Assembly (NCBI GenBank): GCA_021018815.1
Contig: JAITYX010000046.1
Location: 958,001 to 1,022,000 of the forward strand
Direction of reading: 5' to 3'
DNA: 64,000 bases
DNA from: Talinum fruticosum
Taxonomy: Eukaryota; Streptophyta; Magnoliopsida; Caryophyllales; Talinaceae
A program made the translations under genes and the position numbers. The notes under the pieces were generated by a model that was not told the origin of the DNA, did no database searches, and worked only from the letters and a program-made list of their open reading frames with translations. Numbering within the stretch: position 1 is the first letter of the stretch; each line of letters begins with the position of its first letter. Shown here one piece after another: positions 22,391 to 33,571 of the stretch.

Positions 22391-23480
22391 ATTCTTGGAC
22401 TTGGCATCGTAGATTAGGTCACATTAGCATGCATACTATCAAAAAGCTTGCATCTCTTGGTCTAGTTAGAGGATTACCTAATCGTGCTTTTGAGAAGGAT
22501 AAAGTATGTGAAGCATGCACCGGAGGGAAACAAGTCGGTCTTCATTCAAATCTCTCAAGACAGTTTCCACATCCAACGTGCTTGAATTACTACACATGGA
22601 CTTATGTGGTGAAATCCCGTGAAGAGTCTCGGAGGTAAATCCTACATACTTGTTATTATTGATGATTTTTCAAGATTTACCCGGGTGTGTTTTCCGAAGC
22701 ATAAGAATGAGGCCTTTAAGGAGTTCACGCAAGCTCGTAGAAAGATTCAAGTTGAGTCTCGGACTCGGATTCAAAAGATTCGAACCGACCATGGAAGGGA
22801 GTTCGATTACTCGTAATTCTCGTAGTTTTGTGACAAGAATGGAATTTCTCATAACTTCTCAAGCACCTGTAACTCCTCAGCAGAATGGAGTAGTTGAGAG
22901 AAAGAACAGAACCCTTGAAGAAATAGCAAGGACGATGATGATTGAACACAACTTGCCTTACTATTTCTGGCGCAGGCAGTAGAACACAGCCTAACTACAC
23001 TCTCAATCGATGCCTCATCGGACCCATTCTGAAGAAAACACCTTATGAGCTCTACAAAGGAAGGAAGCCAAATATTTCCTATTTCGGATCTTTCGGATGT
23101 AAGTGCTTTGTCCACAACAACGGTAAGGATCATCCGACCAAGTTTGATGCTCTGGTCGGACGAAGGAATTTTTCTAGGTTATTCTTCTCATAGCAAAGCT
23201 TACCGTATATTCAACAAGAGAACTAACAAAGTGGAAGAAAGTATCCACGTAGTGTTTGATGAGCTTGAACAGGGAAAACCAAGTGAATCTTCATACTCGT
23301 AATCGAAGCTCGTAAAGGATGATGACGAAGATGAGTCTATAAAGACTCGAAGGAGACCACTCGAACGAGGAAGCTCGGAATGAGACAACTCTAGAGGTCG
23401 CTCGTAACGAGCAAGTCAATGAAGAAGATCACTTAGAGCAAGCTTCAAGATCAAGCAATTCAACCAACAAACCTGGTGAA
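22391..23480 (+). pseudogene. Copia integrase, element E
   Basis: GAG-pre-integrase zinc domain: WHRRLGHISMHTIKKLASLG near 22400-22460, then CEACTGGKQV near 22512-22540, giving the HHCC set. The rve core follows with IIDDFSRFTRVCF near 22655-22695, RTDHGREF near 22787-22810 (second Asp) and PQQNGVVERKNRTLEE near 22875-22925 (Glu). The C-terminal part includes an EGIFLGYSSHSKAYRIFNKR block near 23160-23225. At least four frame changes are present. Integrase inserts the element DNA and, as in all copia elements, precedes RT. Confidence 0.87.
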
Positions 23481-24470
23481 TCAAAGAACTGGTAAAGCAT
23501 TCAAATTTACTTCCAATCATCCCCAAGAAAACATTATTTCGATATCAACAAGTGGGGTAAGAACTCGTTCTTCTCTTCATAATCTATGTGCATTCACCGC
23601 ATTCATTTCACTAACTCGAACCCAAAAATGCACTAGAAGCCCTTAATGAACCCGAATGGGTAGAGGCCATGCAAGAAGAGCTGAATCAATTCGAGAGAAA
23701 CCAAGTCCGGACTCGACCAACCGACCTTCCGACCACCCAGCTTATAGGAACCAAATGGGTTTTCAAAAACAAACTGGATGAGGGTGGAGTAGTAGTCGAA
23801 ACAAGGCTAGACTTGTAGCTCGAGGTTACAATCAAGAAGAAGGAATTGATTGTGGGGAAACCTTTGCACCAGTAGCTAGAATTGAAGCCATTAGAATATC
23901 GTTGGCATTTGCATCCTGCATGCATATTAAATTATATCAAATGGATGTTAAGTGTGCCTTTCTCAATGGTTTTATTGAAGAAGAGGTCTATGTCGAGCAG
24001 CCTCCCGGTTTTGAAAACTCGAATTTCCAAATCATGTTTTCAAACTTCAAAAGGCTCTCTATGGTCTTAAGCAAGCCCCTAGAGCTTGGTACGAAAGACC
24101 GAGCAGACTTCCTGGTTCAAAATGATTTTAAAAGAGGTCGGATCGACAAGACCCTATTCATAAAGACCAAAGGGAAAGATTTTCTCATTGTTCAAATATA
24201 TGTTGATGATATTATTTTCGGTGCTACTAATGAATTTCCGTGCCGAGAATTTTCTCGAGTTGATGAGCCAAGAGTTCCAAATGAGTATGATGGGAGAACT
24301 CAACTTCTTCCTTGGGTTGCAAATCAAACAAGACAAAGATGGAATCTTTGTCCATCAATCAAAATACACCAAGGAACTCGCTGAAGAAATACAAACTTCA
24401 AGATGCAAAGCACGCATCGACCCCTATGAGCAAGCAAGATAAAGCTCGACTCGGATGAGACAGTAAAGCA
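23481..24470 (+). pseudogene. Copia reverse transcriptase, element E
   Basis: The domain opens with AMQEELNQFERN-like wording near 23668-23700 and [12 protein letters not shown] near 23750-23780. It continues with [20 protein letters not shown] near 23941-24000, [14 protein letters not shown] near 24195-24235 (catalytic Y-V-D-D) and [12 protein letters not shown] near 24300-24335. These are the standard steps of plant copia RT. Two frame changes separate the better-kept segments. Confidence 0.88.
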
Positions 24471-25142
24471 AGAGATCGAAACTCTATCGAGGTATGATTG
24501 GATCACCGCTATATCTTACTTCGAGCGCACCGGACATAATGTTCAGTGTTTGCTTATGCGCACGATTTCAAGCTAATCCAAAAGAATCACATCTCACTGC
24601 GGTGAAGAGAATATTCGGATATCTTGCAGGCACTCGTAGTCTAGGACTCGTGGTACTCCGGAGACTCGAACCGAGTCCAACCGGGTACTCGGACGCAGAC
24701 TACGCAGGATACAAAGTTGATCGCAAGAGCACATCCGGAGCTTGCCAGCTTCGGGTCAATCCCTAATATCCTGGCACTCAAAGAAGCAAAACTCAGTAGC
24801 TCTATCAACTGCAGTAAGCTGAATATATTGCCGCTGGAGCTTGTTGTGCTCGCATTCTCTCGGATAAAACAACACTTGAAGGATCTCGGACTATGTCTCA
24901 ACTCTGTCCCAATCAAGTGTGACAATCAAAGCGCAATCAGTATCACTAAGAATCCTGTCCGAAGACTCAAAAACAAAGCATATTGAAATCGGTATCACTT
25001 CTTACGCGATCACTCGTAAAAGGGTGATATTACACTTGAATTCATTCCGACTAATCTTCAATTAGCTGATATCTTTACTAAGCCACTTGGTGAAGATCAA
25101 TTCTGTTTTATTCTGAATGAGCTTGGTATGTTAAATGCTTAG
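24471..25142 (+). pseudogene. Copia RNase H and end of pol, element E
   Basis: GSPLYLTSSAPDIMFSVCLC opens the segment near 24500-24555. Then follow GYSDADYAGYKVDRKSTSG near 24685-24740, the LVVLAFSRIKQHLKDLG region near 24840-24885, CDNQSAISITKNPV near 24919-24960, and the pol end with LGMLNA and a stop at 25140-25142. It degrades RNA in hybrids. The same end (LGMLNA, stop) is seen in element F at 35457. Confidence 0.87.
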
Positions 25143-25524
25143 TTTCGCGTTATGATTCTTGAATTTTTCTGTGCTATGTGCTTTAGTTGTCAATAACCAT
25201 TGGTTCGATTGATCATGTGATACTCGGGCTGATAGTTATTTCCGTGTTTCGAGTCACTCGAAACTTTTCTCGAGTCAAACTCGGATGTAGAGAAAATTGG
25301 ACATCAAATTTTCTCGAAGCTATCTCTAGAACAATGGAGAGTTTCTGATTATAATTTCAAACTCTTTTTCTCTCTCTTTCTCGAGCGCCGCGATCGGATC
25401 TTAACCGCAGATTTCAAACCACCGATATCTCAACCGTTGAAGAAGAACTGTCACACCGGCATTAATGATCGATGGACGGGTGAGACGGAACGGAGTTACT
25501 TAACGGATAGTGAACGGGCGCGCG

Positions 25525-25790
25525 TACTCATTATATATAACGTTTATCTATCTTCCTCTCGGTATTCTAAAACTCCTTCCCTCTCAAACGAAAACCCTCT
25601 CGCGGAAGTTTTCTACGTGAACAAGTGACCCTTGATCGTCTCGCAAGTGTTGAAGAAGCTCTCTCTCTCTCTCGTAAGTTTTCGATCGCTTCTCTTCTCA
25701 TTTTCTTCTACCATTTTCGTTTTCTTCTCTTCTACACCTCCTTCTCTTTCTCTTTCTCTTTCGAAAAGTTTCATCTTTTCATCTCTCACA
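25525..25790 (+). promoter_or_regulatory. Candidate internal promoter and CT-rich leader before the aORF of E
   Basis: TATATATAA at 25532-25540 is followed by a long pyrimidine-rich leader (TTCCTCTCGG..., then CTCTCTCTCTC, then TTCTCTTTCTCTTTCTC) that ends at ATG 25791. F and G show the same order of TATA-like box, CT-rich leader and aORF start. The stretch 25143-25524 has no gene that I recognise. Confidence 0.5.
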
Positions 25791-27406
25791 ATGCCTAAAA
25801 GAGGAAACCACCCCGACTTTCGTGTTTCTTCATCCTCCAAAAGCCTCGCTCCAACAAGCCGTAAAGCTCAACCCCTTCTAAACCCATTGTCACCCAAAGA
25901 TCTTGCGCTGGACGACAAGTTCTTCCCAACAACCAAATTCTCCTGGTTGTCTAATATCCAAACCACGGAGTCTACCCTTTCTTGTGTTTCAGCGAGTTCA
26001 TCTATCCCGAACTCGTGTCTCGAGTTTTATACTCATCTCTCCCACTCGAAAATGTTCTAACCTCTAGGGTTCAAAACATTACTCGTTCAGTATTAACACC
26101 TCTCTCCTTCACCGTCCTGTTCAAAGTCTCTTCTCTCTTCTTGAACAACGAACCCTATCCCCTTCATCGAAGTTGCCGACGACTTCTTTGAAAAGTATGC
26201 TAAAGAATTCCCCGGGTCCGGAAAGAACTTTTCGTAACTCGCTTGAAGTCGAAGCCAGGCTTCAGTGTTTCCCGCTGATGAGAACCTTCTTCTCTCAAGC
26301 ATTCTAGCAAGGAGAACCCCAACTCCAAGCACCTCAAAGCTCTCTTCGATATCCCGGAGGGATACGAAGTCGACCTTTCCCCTCCATCATTGAGCGGATG
26401 GCAGCTGTGCTGGCTCAACTCCAAACCAAGAAGAACACCTCCCTTCCTTTCGGTGCTCTTCTCACCCTTGTCTTCAAACAATTCCAAGTTCCTCTTCCCT
26501 CCGACCCTAACGCGGTGTCCGAGGCGGCCATTGTGGTCGGCAAGAAGGAACTCCAGGGGTACGGATACCGAGAAACCAACCCCGGTGTCCGGGTTCACAA
26601 CTCGGAGCCGAGGCCTCCTTCTCCACCTCGGACTCGTAAATCAACCCCTCTCCCTCTTCCCTCTTCACCTGGTGGTGCCTCCACCTCCGAGTGCTTCCAA
26701 AACTCTCTCCGCCCTCTTGTCCCCTCGTCTTCATGGACAAGATCACCTCTGTGTCTTCCGAATTCGGAGACATGCTCGGAGGTTTCAAGTTCTGTTCTTC
26801 GTGGTCCGACCATCAACCAAAAGACCGGTCGAGCCCTAAATCCGAGAGCAAGCAGTCTCTCGTTCTTGAGATGAGAGAGCTGGTTAAGGAGCGAAGGAGC
26901 CGGCCGAGCTCCTCGTAGAGAGACGGTCCAAGGCGGCTCAGGACCCGGATGACTCGGACACATCCGAGGCGTCTTCGAGCCCGAGCCCGACCTCCTCGGA
27001 CAGCGAGGAAGCAGAGGAAGCGAGAGGAAGAAGCTACAGATGCAGCGGAGGACGCCGAGGAACTCGCGGCTGAGGCAGCCCTTTCCGGGCAAAGGGAAGA
27101 AGAGGCCGTGGCAACTCGCTGAGGGACGACCTGCTCCCCAAGCTCAAATTGCTCAGTACTCAGCTCGGACAGCGGTCCGAGTGGGTCGAAGATCTCGCTC
27201 CTCCAGCGAGTCAGCCAGAGCAGCCCCTCCAGCCCTCGAGGTCCCAAGGGAAGAACCCCTCGATCCACTTTCTCCGAGTCGCCCACTCGGAGCCGAGCCC
27301 CTCCGAATTGTCCCGGCTTCTCCCTTCGCCGCGCTCCAAGCACATCGTCAAGATCTTATCAGCGCCGGCGCACCTCCGCCTCCACTCGAAATCCCCTCCT
27401 TCCTAG
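25791..27406 (+). pseudogene. Additional ORF (aORF, plant transposon protein type) after pol, element E
   Basis: ATG at 25791 starts MPKRGNHPDFRVSSSSKS. The central part matches, across frames, the aORFs of G and F: EVADDFFEKYAKEFP near 26174-26215, MRTFF near 26280, and ENPNSKHLKALFDIPEGYEVDL near 26304-26385. This is the conserved core of the family annotated as putative plant transposon protein, often called env-like in Sireviruses. The C-terminal half is Pro/Ser-rich, then acidic (DSDTSE..., 26950-27040), then ends PPS with a stop at 27404-27406. I see no clear signal peptide or transmembrane segment. GC content is higher than in the rest of the element. Its role is unknown. Confidence 0.72.
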
Positions 27407-27535
27407 TTGGAGCCATGCACCGAGTCACGATTCCTCGGTGTCTCCGAATTTCGTTTCAAAATTTTCTTTTATTCCGCACAACTTATGTGTATTACTTGTA
27501 CTTTTCTCCCTTCTTTTTATTACTTGTTTTTGCTG

Positions 27536-27816
27536 AAAGGCAAGGGGGAGAAAATGTAGTCGAAACTGGTTGTCTTGTTTAGGGGAGTCTATTCCCTTGA
27601 TATTTTTAATGAATTGATGCATTTCATTATTAATTTCGAGTTCTTTCTTTTCCGAGTTAATGAGTTCAAGCATACTTTAATTTGCTTTGATATAGTGTAC
27701 ATTGCTCCGATCCATTCATTATGCCTTACTTTTACTCAAACTACTCGGAATCATTCTATTTTTCCTCTAACAAAGTTTCGTTTAAGTATGGAATGCCTTT
27801 CATCAAAAGGGGAGAT
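27536..27816 (+). other. Polypurine tracts of element E
   Basis: AAAAGGGGAGAT at 27805-27816 directly precedes the 3' LTR. A second purine tract, AAAGGCAAGGGGGAGAAAATG, lies about 265 bp upstream at 27536-27556. More than one polypurine tract is, to my knowledge, a Sirevirus feature. Confidence 0.75.
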
Positions 27817-29344
27817 TGAAGACTCGGACACTCGCTCTATATCTTTCCGAGTCATGCAAAAGGAATCGGGTATAACGATGTCATTCATATAGTGTTTTGA
27901 TTCCAAGGCATTCTCTCGTGTCTTAGAAACTTACTTGAGTGAAATAGTATCTTTTCTATGAGATTTGGCCTTCACTTATCTCTTTAATCGCTTTTCAGCT
28001 AGCGACTCGTAAAACTTGTTCTTTATTCCGAGTCCACTCTTACTCGGAATCCGACTTGTGGTTATTTACTCTATTGTTTGCAAAGTCGGCATTCGTAGTT
28101 CATTTCATGCTTAGTCTACATCAAGTGTTTCCCACTCGATAGTTGTTAATAGAACTTGATTCTTTGCTTAAGACTAAGTCTTATGGAACTCCGAGTTTCA
28201 TGGATATTACACTCGAAAAATCCATTTCTCTTCCGACTCGGATAATCAATTACGTAATTTTCATAATTATTTTATTATCTCGTGTTTAACCTTGGACCAA
28301 AGTATTTTATACTTTGAGAACCGAAGGTGTTTTACTTTTGTAGGTTATTCAATCGAGGATATCTTTTCAAACTACAAAAGTAGCCGACTCGTAACGTCAA
28401 ATCACTAGCGAGATATGGCTTTTCACCTTCCCTCGCTCTAGTCCCGTAAGATTGTGTCGAAGTCGTCCGCTTCCATATCCGGAAAACCGGAACGCTAAGC
28501 CTCAACGGTGGTTTTCACCACACTTTTCAAGACACAACCGATGGTTTTGGGACTTCCAAGAGAGTTAAACCGTTGTCCAACGTCCATATTTCAACGGATA
28601 CTTTCCGAGTGACTCGAAAGCCTTTCACAACGGTCACGAGAGGACTCTTGGTCAGCAAATGAGGATAACGGCTACTCTGCTGGGTTATCTATAAAAAGAA
28701 GCCACTTCACAAGACTTGAAGGTTGCCGAACATATTGTCAATACACTTACTTGAACAAAGTTATTGTATTTACTTTCAATCTTCAACTTACAACTCCCAC
28801 TCGTAATTCATTACTTTCGAGTTGTAAGGTCTTGTACTTAGTTACAAACACTTCTTACATTCTTTGTAAGGTCCCTTGACTAAGTCGTAAGGGTTAACTC
28901 AGCTTAGTTGTCCCTAGCTGTAAGGGTTATCTCAGCTAGGAAGTACTAGATCGGATAAGGGAATTTCCGAGTCTAGGAAAACTTGTATAGAGTTGTCTAA
29001 GGGAGCAACTCGGGTTCCGTGAAGTTCACGGTATTTTGTGGACTCAAAATAGTGGATTTGACTTCGTGTCCGGATTGACACGGGCCGTGGTTTTCTGCCC
29101 CAGGAGGGTTTCCACGTAAAATCTCTCGTGTTCACTTTCGAGTTCATTCTAGGCTCGAGCATGACCTTAGTGCTCTTGCTTCTTCGATTCACCGACTTCG
29201 AGTCCAATCTTTTCGACTCTGTCTTTAGACTCGGAATCTGTCTTTGCAACATTTCGCACAAAAGTGCGAATTTTCTAAAAGAATTTTCTATCACCCTATT
29301 CACCCCCTCTAGGGTGACTCGGACTCTCCCCGAGCAAACCTTCA
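27817..29344 (+). repeat. Element E 3' LTR
   Basis: TGAAGACTCGG to AAACCTTCA, flanked on the right by TAGTA (29345-29349). TATA box at 28690-28697. It keeps some sites in the CCG/CTG/CAG form where the 5' LTR reads CTCG, CG or CGT, and the reverse also occurs. The open frame at 28932-29384 (minus) lies in the LTR and is not a gene. Confidence 0.93.
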
Positions 29345-30308
29345 TAGTATAAACTCGGGCATCTTTGTTAACACTAATGCCCAATCTTCCCTAAAATAAT
29401 GCGCAACAAACTCAAAATATTGATCGGGACATTCTTTACCCACTTTAATTACTTCTTTTCCTCCAATTGGCAACCCAACTACCAAGTGTACATCCCTTTC
29501 AATAATTTTAATTTTTTTCTTTCACTCAATTAGAAGCAAACTTCATAGGATCAAATTTTTGCACCAACCATGTAGTAAACATTCTAAGGATTCTCTTAAT
29601 TTCTAAATTTTGAAAACCCCAAACCCTATATCTCTTATTGCTTCCTTTTCGGCATCATTGAACCTATCACAGATCTTCGAAAAACTAGCTGGAGACATGC
29701 GTGCAGGAAAAGGCTTTTCATAAACCTTTTTGTCTTTCTTCTCCAATCCGTTGTTATCATCTTCCTCGGCTTCATCCATCATTTGTCTCTCCTTTTATCC
29801 TTCTTTTGCTTGTGATTGTGGGTTCCTCATCATTTTTAAGTTTAGTCCTCTTTCTTGTCCTCTTTTTCATCCCTTTTTTTCACGTCCCCTTCTAGTTTTA
29901 TTTCTTTTTTCGATTATTTTTCTACTATTATGGTTATTTTTATTTTTCTTGATGACCATTTGAAGATTTTGTTGTGTCATCATCATACACATAATTTTTG
30001 ATGTCTTATCATCGGGATATATGAATCTTGAAGGGTTTTAAGGATGTTCACTTCCACCTTTCTTATTACTTGTCTTTTTCTTGCTTTTCTCCTTCTTTTG
30101 TTGTTGTTAATTTCCTTTTTGCTATTCATCATCAAACCCTTGTTTCTATTTTAACATTCTTTTGTTTCCTTATCATATGAAATGATGTGTCTCGAAGACC
30201 GTTGAGGGCTTGAAATGTATTCATCTACGACCTTCTCGGTTGTCTTTTTCTTACTTTTCTCCTTGTTGCCTTCTTGAATTTTCCCTTCCTTTTGCTGCTC
30301 TTCATCAT
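29345..30308 (-). pseudogene. Fragment of a plant gene of the transposon-associated Ulp1/aminotransferase-like type
   Basis: On the minus strand, from an ATG at 29698, frames read MSPASFSKICDRFNDAEKEA, then IKRILRMFTTWLVQKFDPM, then IERDVHLVVGLPIGGKEVIK, and then ECPDQYFEFVAHYFREDWA. This order (a 'GFG..L.I' start, 'WLV..FDP', 'DVH...GLP.GG') is common in plant proteins linked to captured Ulp1-like genes; the family name is from memory and uncertain. Further upstream on the minus strand (30000-30311) a Lys/Glu-rich stretch occurs in two diverged direct copies of about 140 bp. Stops and frameshifts show it is dead. Element E interrupts it. Confidence 0.42.
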
Positions 30309-32992
30309 TGAAAGTTAAAATAGAGAGTCTAATCATCATGGGGGTGAATAAGGTGATAAAAGAAACTTGAGGAAATGTGAAGTTTTAAAAAGAGTATCGA
30401 CTACGAAATAGAAAATAAAGAAATGAAGGAAACAAGTGTTTTATATGGAAACCCTATTAGTACGAGTTGTAAGCTAGAAGAGAGAATGAGTATGTTAAGT
30501 TCTTGGTTCCAACAATCTTGTAAGTGTTGAATCAAGGATTCAGTTAATAGGTTGAATAGAAGAGATTCGTTGTGCCTTGGGCTGGAAGCACTCGGGTCGG
30601 ATAGCTATTACAACGGATAGTATGAGGACTCAACTTTGGGACCGTTGAAGAGTTAGTCATTAAGCTTAGGTTTTAGCTCCCAAAAGCAGTTCTACGAGCT
30701 TGTTGTATCTAAAGAATAGAGTAGAAACAATAGTTAGACTCGGAAGACGAAGTTATCCAAAACGATGACAAAGAGGCACAGACTTAGTCCGAGTCTACCC
30801 ATCAAACCCGACTTTTCTGTCTATAGTCATTGAATGGTAAAGAAGCCATTATTTTTGCTTTAATATAAGATTATTCAGCTTTAATAAACCTATAAAAACA
30901 AATTACAAATGGTATTCAAAGTATAAATATATTTTGGTCCAAGATTAGATAAAGATTAGTGAGAATAAAACATTTAATGATTAAAATTCCTTAAAAGATG
31001 AGTTAATTAGACATATTTCGGTGTTTGTCAAAGTAATTGGATTCAGACTTAATAAATCTAGCTATAATCAAATTAACACAAGTAATTCCGATTAAATTTA
31101 TGAAGTTATCTAGTTTAAAAGATGAGTTAAAATTGTGAAATTATTTAGGCAAATGTTTTATTTGAACTATACTAAGTCTGGTTAGTTTCTAAGAACTAAG
31201 TGACTCAATCAAAGCTTAGTTTCAAGTGACGGGGTTAATTTCTAGTTTTCTAAGTAGAACCGAGTCCTTAGACTTTTGCTACATAATCTTTTAGATCCAA
31301 AGTCTTAGGTTAGTCATCTTTTAGTTATATCTTGTGAATTTCATTTTAGAATGCATCTTGATTATGTAGGAACCACGGTCCGTCCCCATAGGGAACCAGT
31401 TAGACCGAGTTTCCCCATGAATGTTGGCTCTTTTAGTTTTTATTAAGATTCTTTTGAAAGATGATTTTTGAAAGTTTATTTAGAAAATGGGGTGCGTCTC
31501 ATATTAAGAATATTTATTTAGTGAATTTGATTTTAAAAAATAGTTTAAGTGAATGAATGATTAGCGATATCACTAATCATTTTTATTTTAAAATCCATTT
31601 TATAGAAATCTCGGGATGTCATTTTTCCGCAAAGCTCTAGGGGAAAACAGATAAATCTAGTTGGGCTAACAGCTAAGCGCGGTCCCTGGCTAACAGATTT
31701 TTATTTTTTGATCGGGCGAAGGCACAAAATAAAGAGGAATAAGCTCTCCATTTCGCTCGTCAACGGACGACCTTTACTAGTTTAAGTTGTGAGTTAAAAA
31801 ACGTGTTTATCGATCAAGCATACAACATGTGAAATGAGGAAATGAAATTAACCAAAGCATGCTAAGAAAGCAATAAAAAGCAAGTAGGAAAGTAGCAAAG
31901 GAAAGTAATAATGGAAAGCGAAAAGGAAGGCGTAAATAAAAGTTACAACGGACGGGGAGGAATTTAAGAGCGGTTACATCTTTGATTCACAATATGGAAA
32001 GCATTAAAAATCATAAATAAATAAATAAAAATTGTAAGAAGAACTGAAAGCTAATTTGGTGCCCTCAAGTTGTCTCATCTACGGATCTTAGATCATGAAT
32101 AGAATCCGACAAGCAGTAACGACAGTGGTAATGAGCTCAAAAGGAGAACAAAAGTAGGCTATTTGTACGTTTTAAGAAAGGGAAATCAGTATGGCGGTAT
32201 GACAAAATGGAGAGAGTAGAGAGTGGGATAGAATGATAGAAGTATTTTTAGCTTAGGGATGTTTGTTAGTTGAAAATTGAGCAGCCAAAATGAGGGGTTA
32301 AGCCCTCTATATATAGAATTTTTAGGTCACAAAATCAACCCAATAACTACTTCGATCGTCGGAAATTAGCTGAACTGGGTCCAGATTTGCCGGCTATGAT
32401 AAAGGAACTGGATCAAACAAAATCTGGAGAATCCCACCGGGGACCCGAGAAGACTAGCACCGGTTTCGTACGTTGTTATATGGTCACCTTGAGTTCCGTG
32501 CCCTGGCTGGCCGATGAGGACAAAACGCAACATCTTGGCAATTTGAGCCCGAAAACAAGACACCGTTTTCGATGACGTTGGACGGACCCTTGAGTTCCGT
32601 GTTATGCTGGAACATTGGGAGTGAAACGATGCATTTGATGCGCGAGTTTGACCGAAATGTGGCGTCGGTTTGGGTTTCCTACTTGGGAGCCCGAACCAAG
32701 CTTGGTTCGGCTAAAAGAAAATGGGTTCATAGGCCGGCCCAAGCAAAAAGCCTAAGTGTTGTGGTGCTAATGGGTTTTTGTGGTTTATAGGCTTCCGTCA
32801 TGCCGATCGGACTCAAACCATGATCCAAGTTCACAAACAGTGTCCGGGATTTCATCACCACACCAACAAAATAAATAACGGAAATAAAGAGATAAGGGAT
32901 GACACTTTTTAGGTGTCTACGGATGAGTCCTAAGTTTAGATGAATGAGTTTAAATGAAAATTAATTAAGGGGTTAGTTCATACCCGAGTCTT
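30309..32992 (-). repeat. Element F 3' LTR, interrupted by a solo T LTR
   Basis: On this strand it begins TGAAAGTTAAAATAGAGAG and GGGGGTGAATAAGGTGAT (the reverse of the LTR end) and ends CCCGAGTCTT next to the polypurine tract; the terminal two bases (CA) are lost. The LTR proper is 30309-31364 plus 32922-32992 and more, with 1557 bp of family T in between. The hairpin arm TAGGGTGA is lost in this copy. Confidence 0.82.
31365..32921 (-). mobile_element. Solo family T LTR (T2), TSD GATTA/GATGA
   Basis: On the minus strand it runs TAGACACCTAAAAAGTGTC (32920 downward) to GTGGTTCCTACA (31365), matching the T1 LTR termini. GATTA (31360-31364) and GATGA (32922-32926) flank it, one mismatch. A TATATATA box on the minus strand lies near 32310. 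It is inserted in the 3' LTR of F. Confidence 0.85.
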
Positions 32993-33010
32993 AATCTCCC
33001 CTTTTTTATG
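32993..33010 (-). other. Polypurine tract of element F
   Basis: On the minus strand ATAAAAAAGGGGAGATT stands next to the LTR, equal to the tract in G (45761-45775). The stretch 33010-33571 between it and the aORF has no gene that I recognise. Confidence 0.75.
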
Positions 33011-33571
33011 GAAGGCACTTATAACTTAGAAAAATTCAACAAGTTGAAGATATCAAAAATATTCTTGAACATCGGAACAAAAATTAAGATTATGATCTTG
33101 AATACTTAGTAATATTCTAAGCATTAGAGAGAATTGAATGCAAGAAATACATAATTTTAAGACTTAGAAAGAATGTAACATTATAGTAAAGAAAACTGAA
33201 TATCGAGTACATAAAATAAAAGTGTCTCGGAGCGGATTAAATTATAGAAATTTTGAATTTCATTTATACGAAAAAATGATAGGCAGGAAAAAAATAACAA
33301 TTAGTGACCAAAAACATTTTACTCCCCTAAACTAGTGAACACTCCCTAAGTTCATTGAAACAAAAACATAGATTCTTATCCCCCTATGAATTTCATCAAA
33401 AACATTCATGAAGAGAGAACAAATGTTGGACAAAATAAAAAAATTAGGAAGAAGGAGGTTGAGAGGGTTAAGAAGAAGAAGTTCGCTATGTAGTCGGAGT
33501 TCATTTGTGATAAACTAGCTATGGTTGTGTTTCTTCTCTGAATTTTGAGCCTTCACCCCGAACAAAATAGG

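Larger units (their letters stand above)
18577..29344 (+). mobile_element. Complete Sirevirus-type Ty1/copia retrotransposon (element E), TSD TAGTA
   Basis: The element has two LTRs of 1522 and 1528 bp, TGAAGACTCGG...ACCTTCA termini, an initiator-Met-type PBS, and gag, protease, integrase, RT and RNase H in copia order. A further ORF region (aORF) lies between pol and the 3' LTR, with purine tracts near the 3' end. TAGTA stands on both sides (18572-18576 and 29345-29349). Long LTRs, a copia order and an extra ORF after pol are the hallmarks of the Sirevirus lineage. Almost identical LTRs suggest a recent insertion, yet the coding frames appear heavily broken. Confidence 0.93.

Noticed and set aside
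26390..27582. Long overlapping open frames on both strands in the aORF of E (for example 26398-26874, 26595-27092 minus, 26813-27343 minus, 27040-27582)
   Set aside because: They lie over the GC-rich aORF, where stops are rare in all frames. Only the plus-strand frames align with the F and G aORFs.
28932..29384. 150-codon minus-strand frame
   Set aside because: It spans the end of the E 3' LTR and the flank; the equivalent frame in the 5' LTR is broken, and it has no domain.
32366..32790. Open frames of 62 to 72 codons
   Set aside because: They lie in solo LTR T2 and have no counterpart in the other T LTRs.
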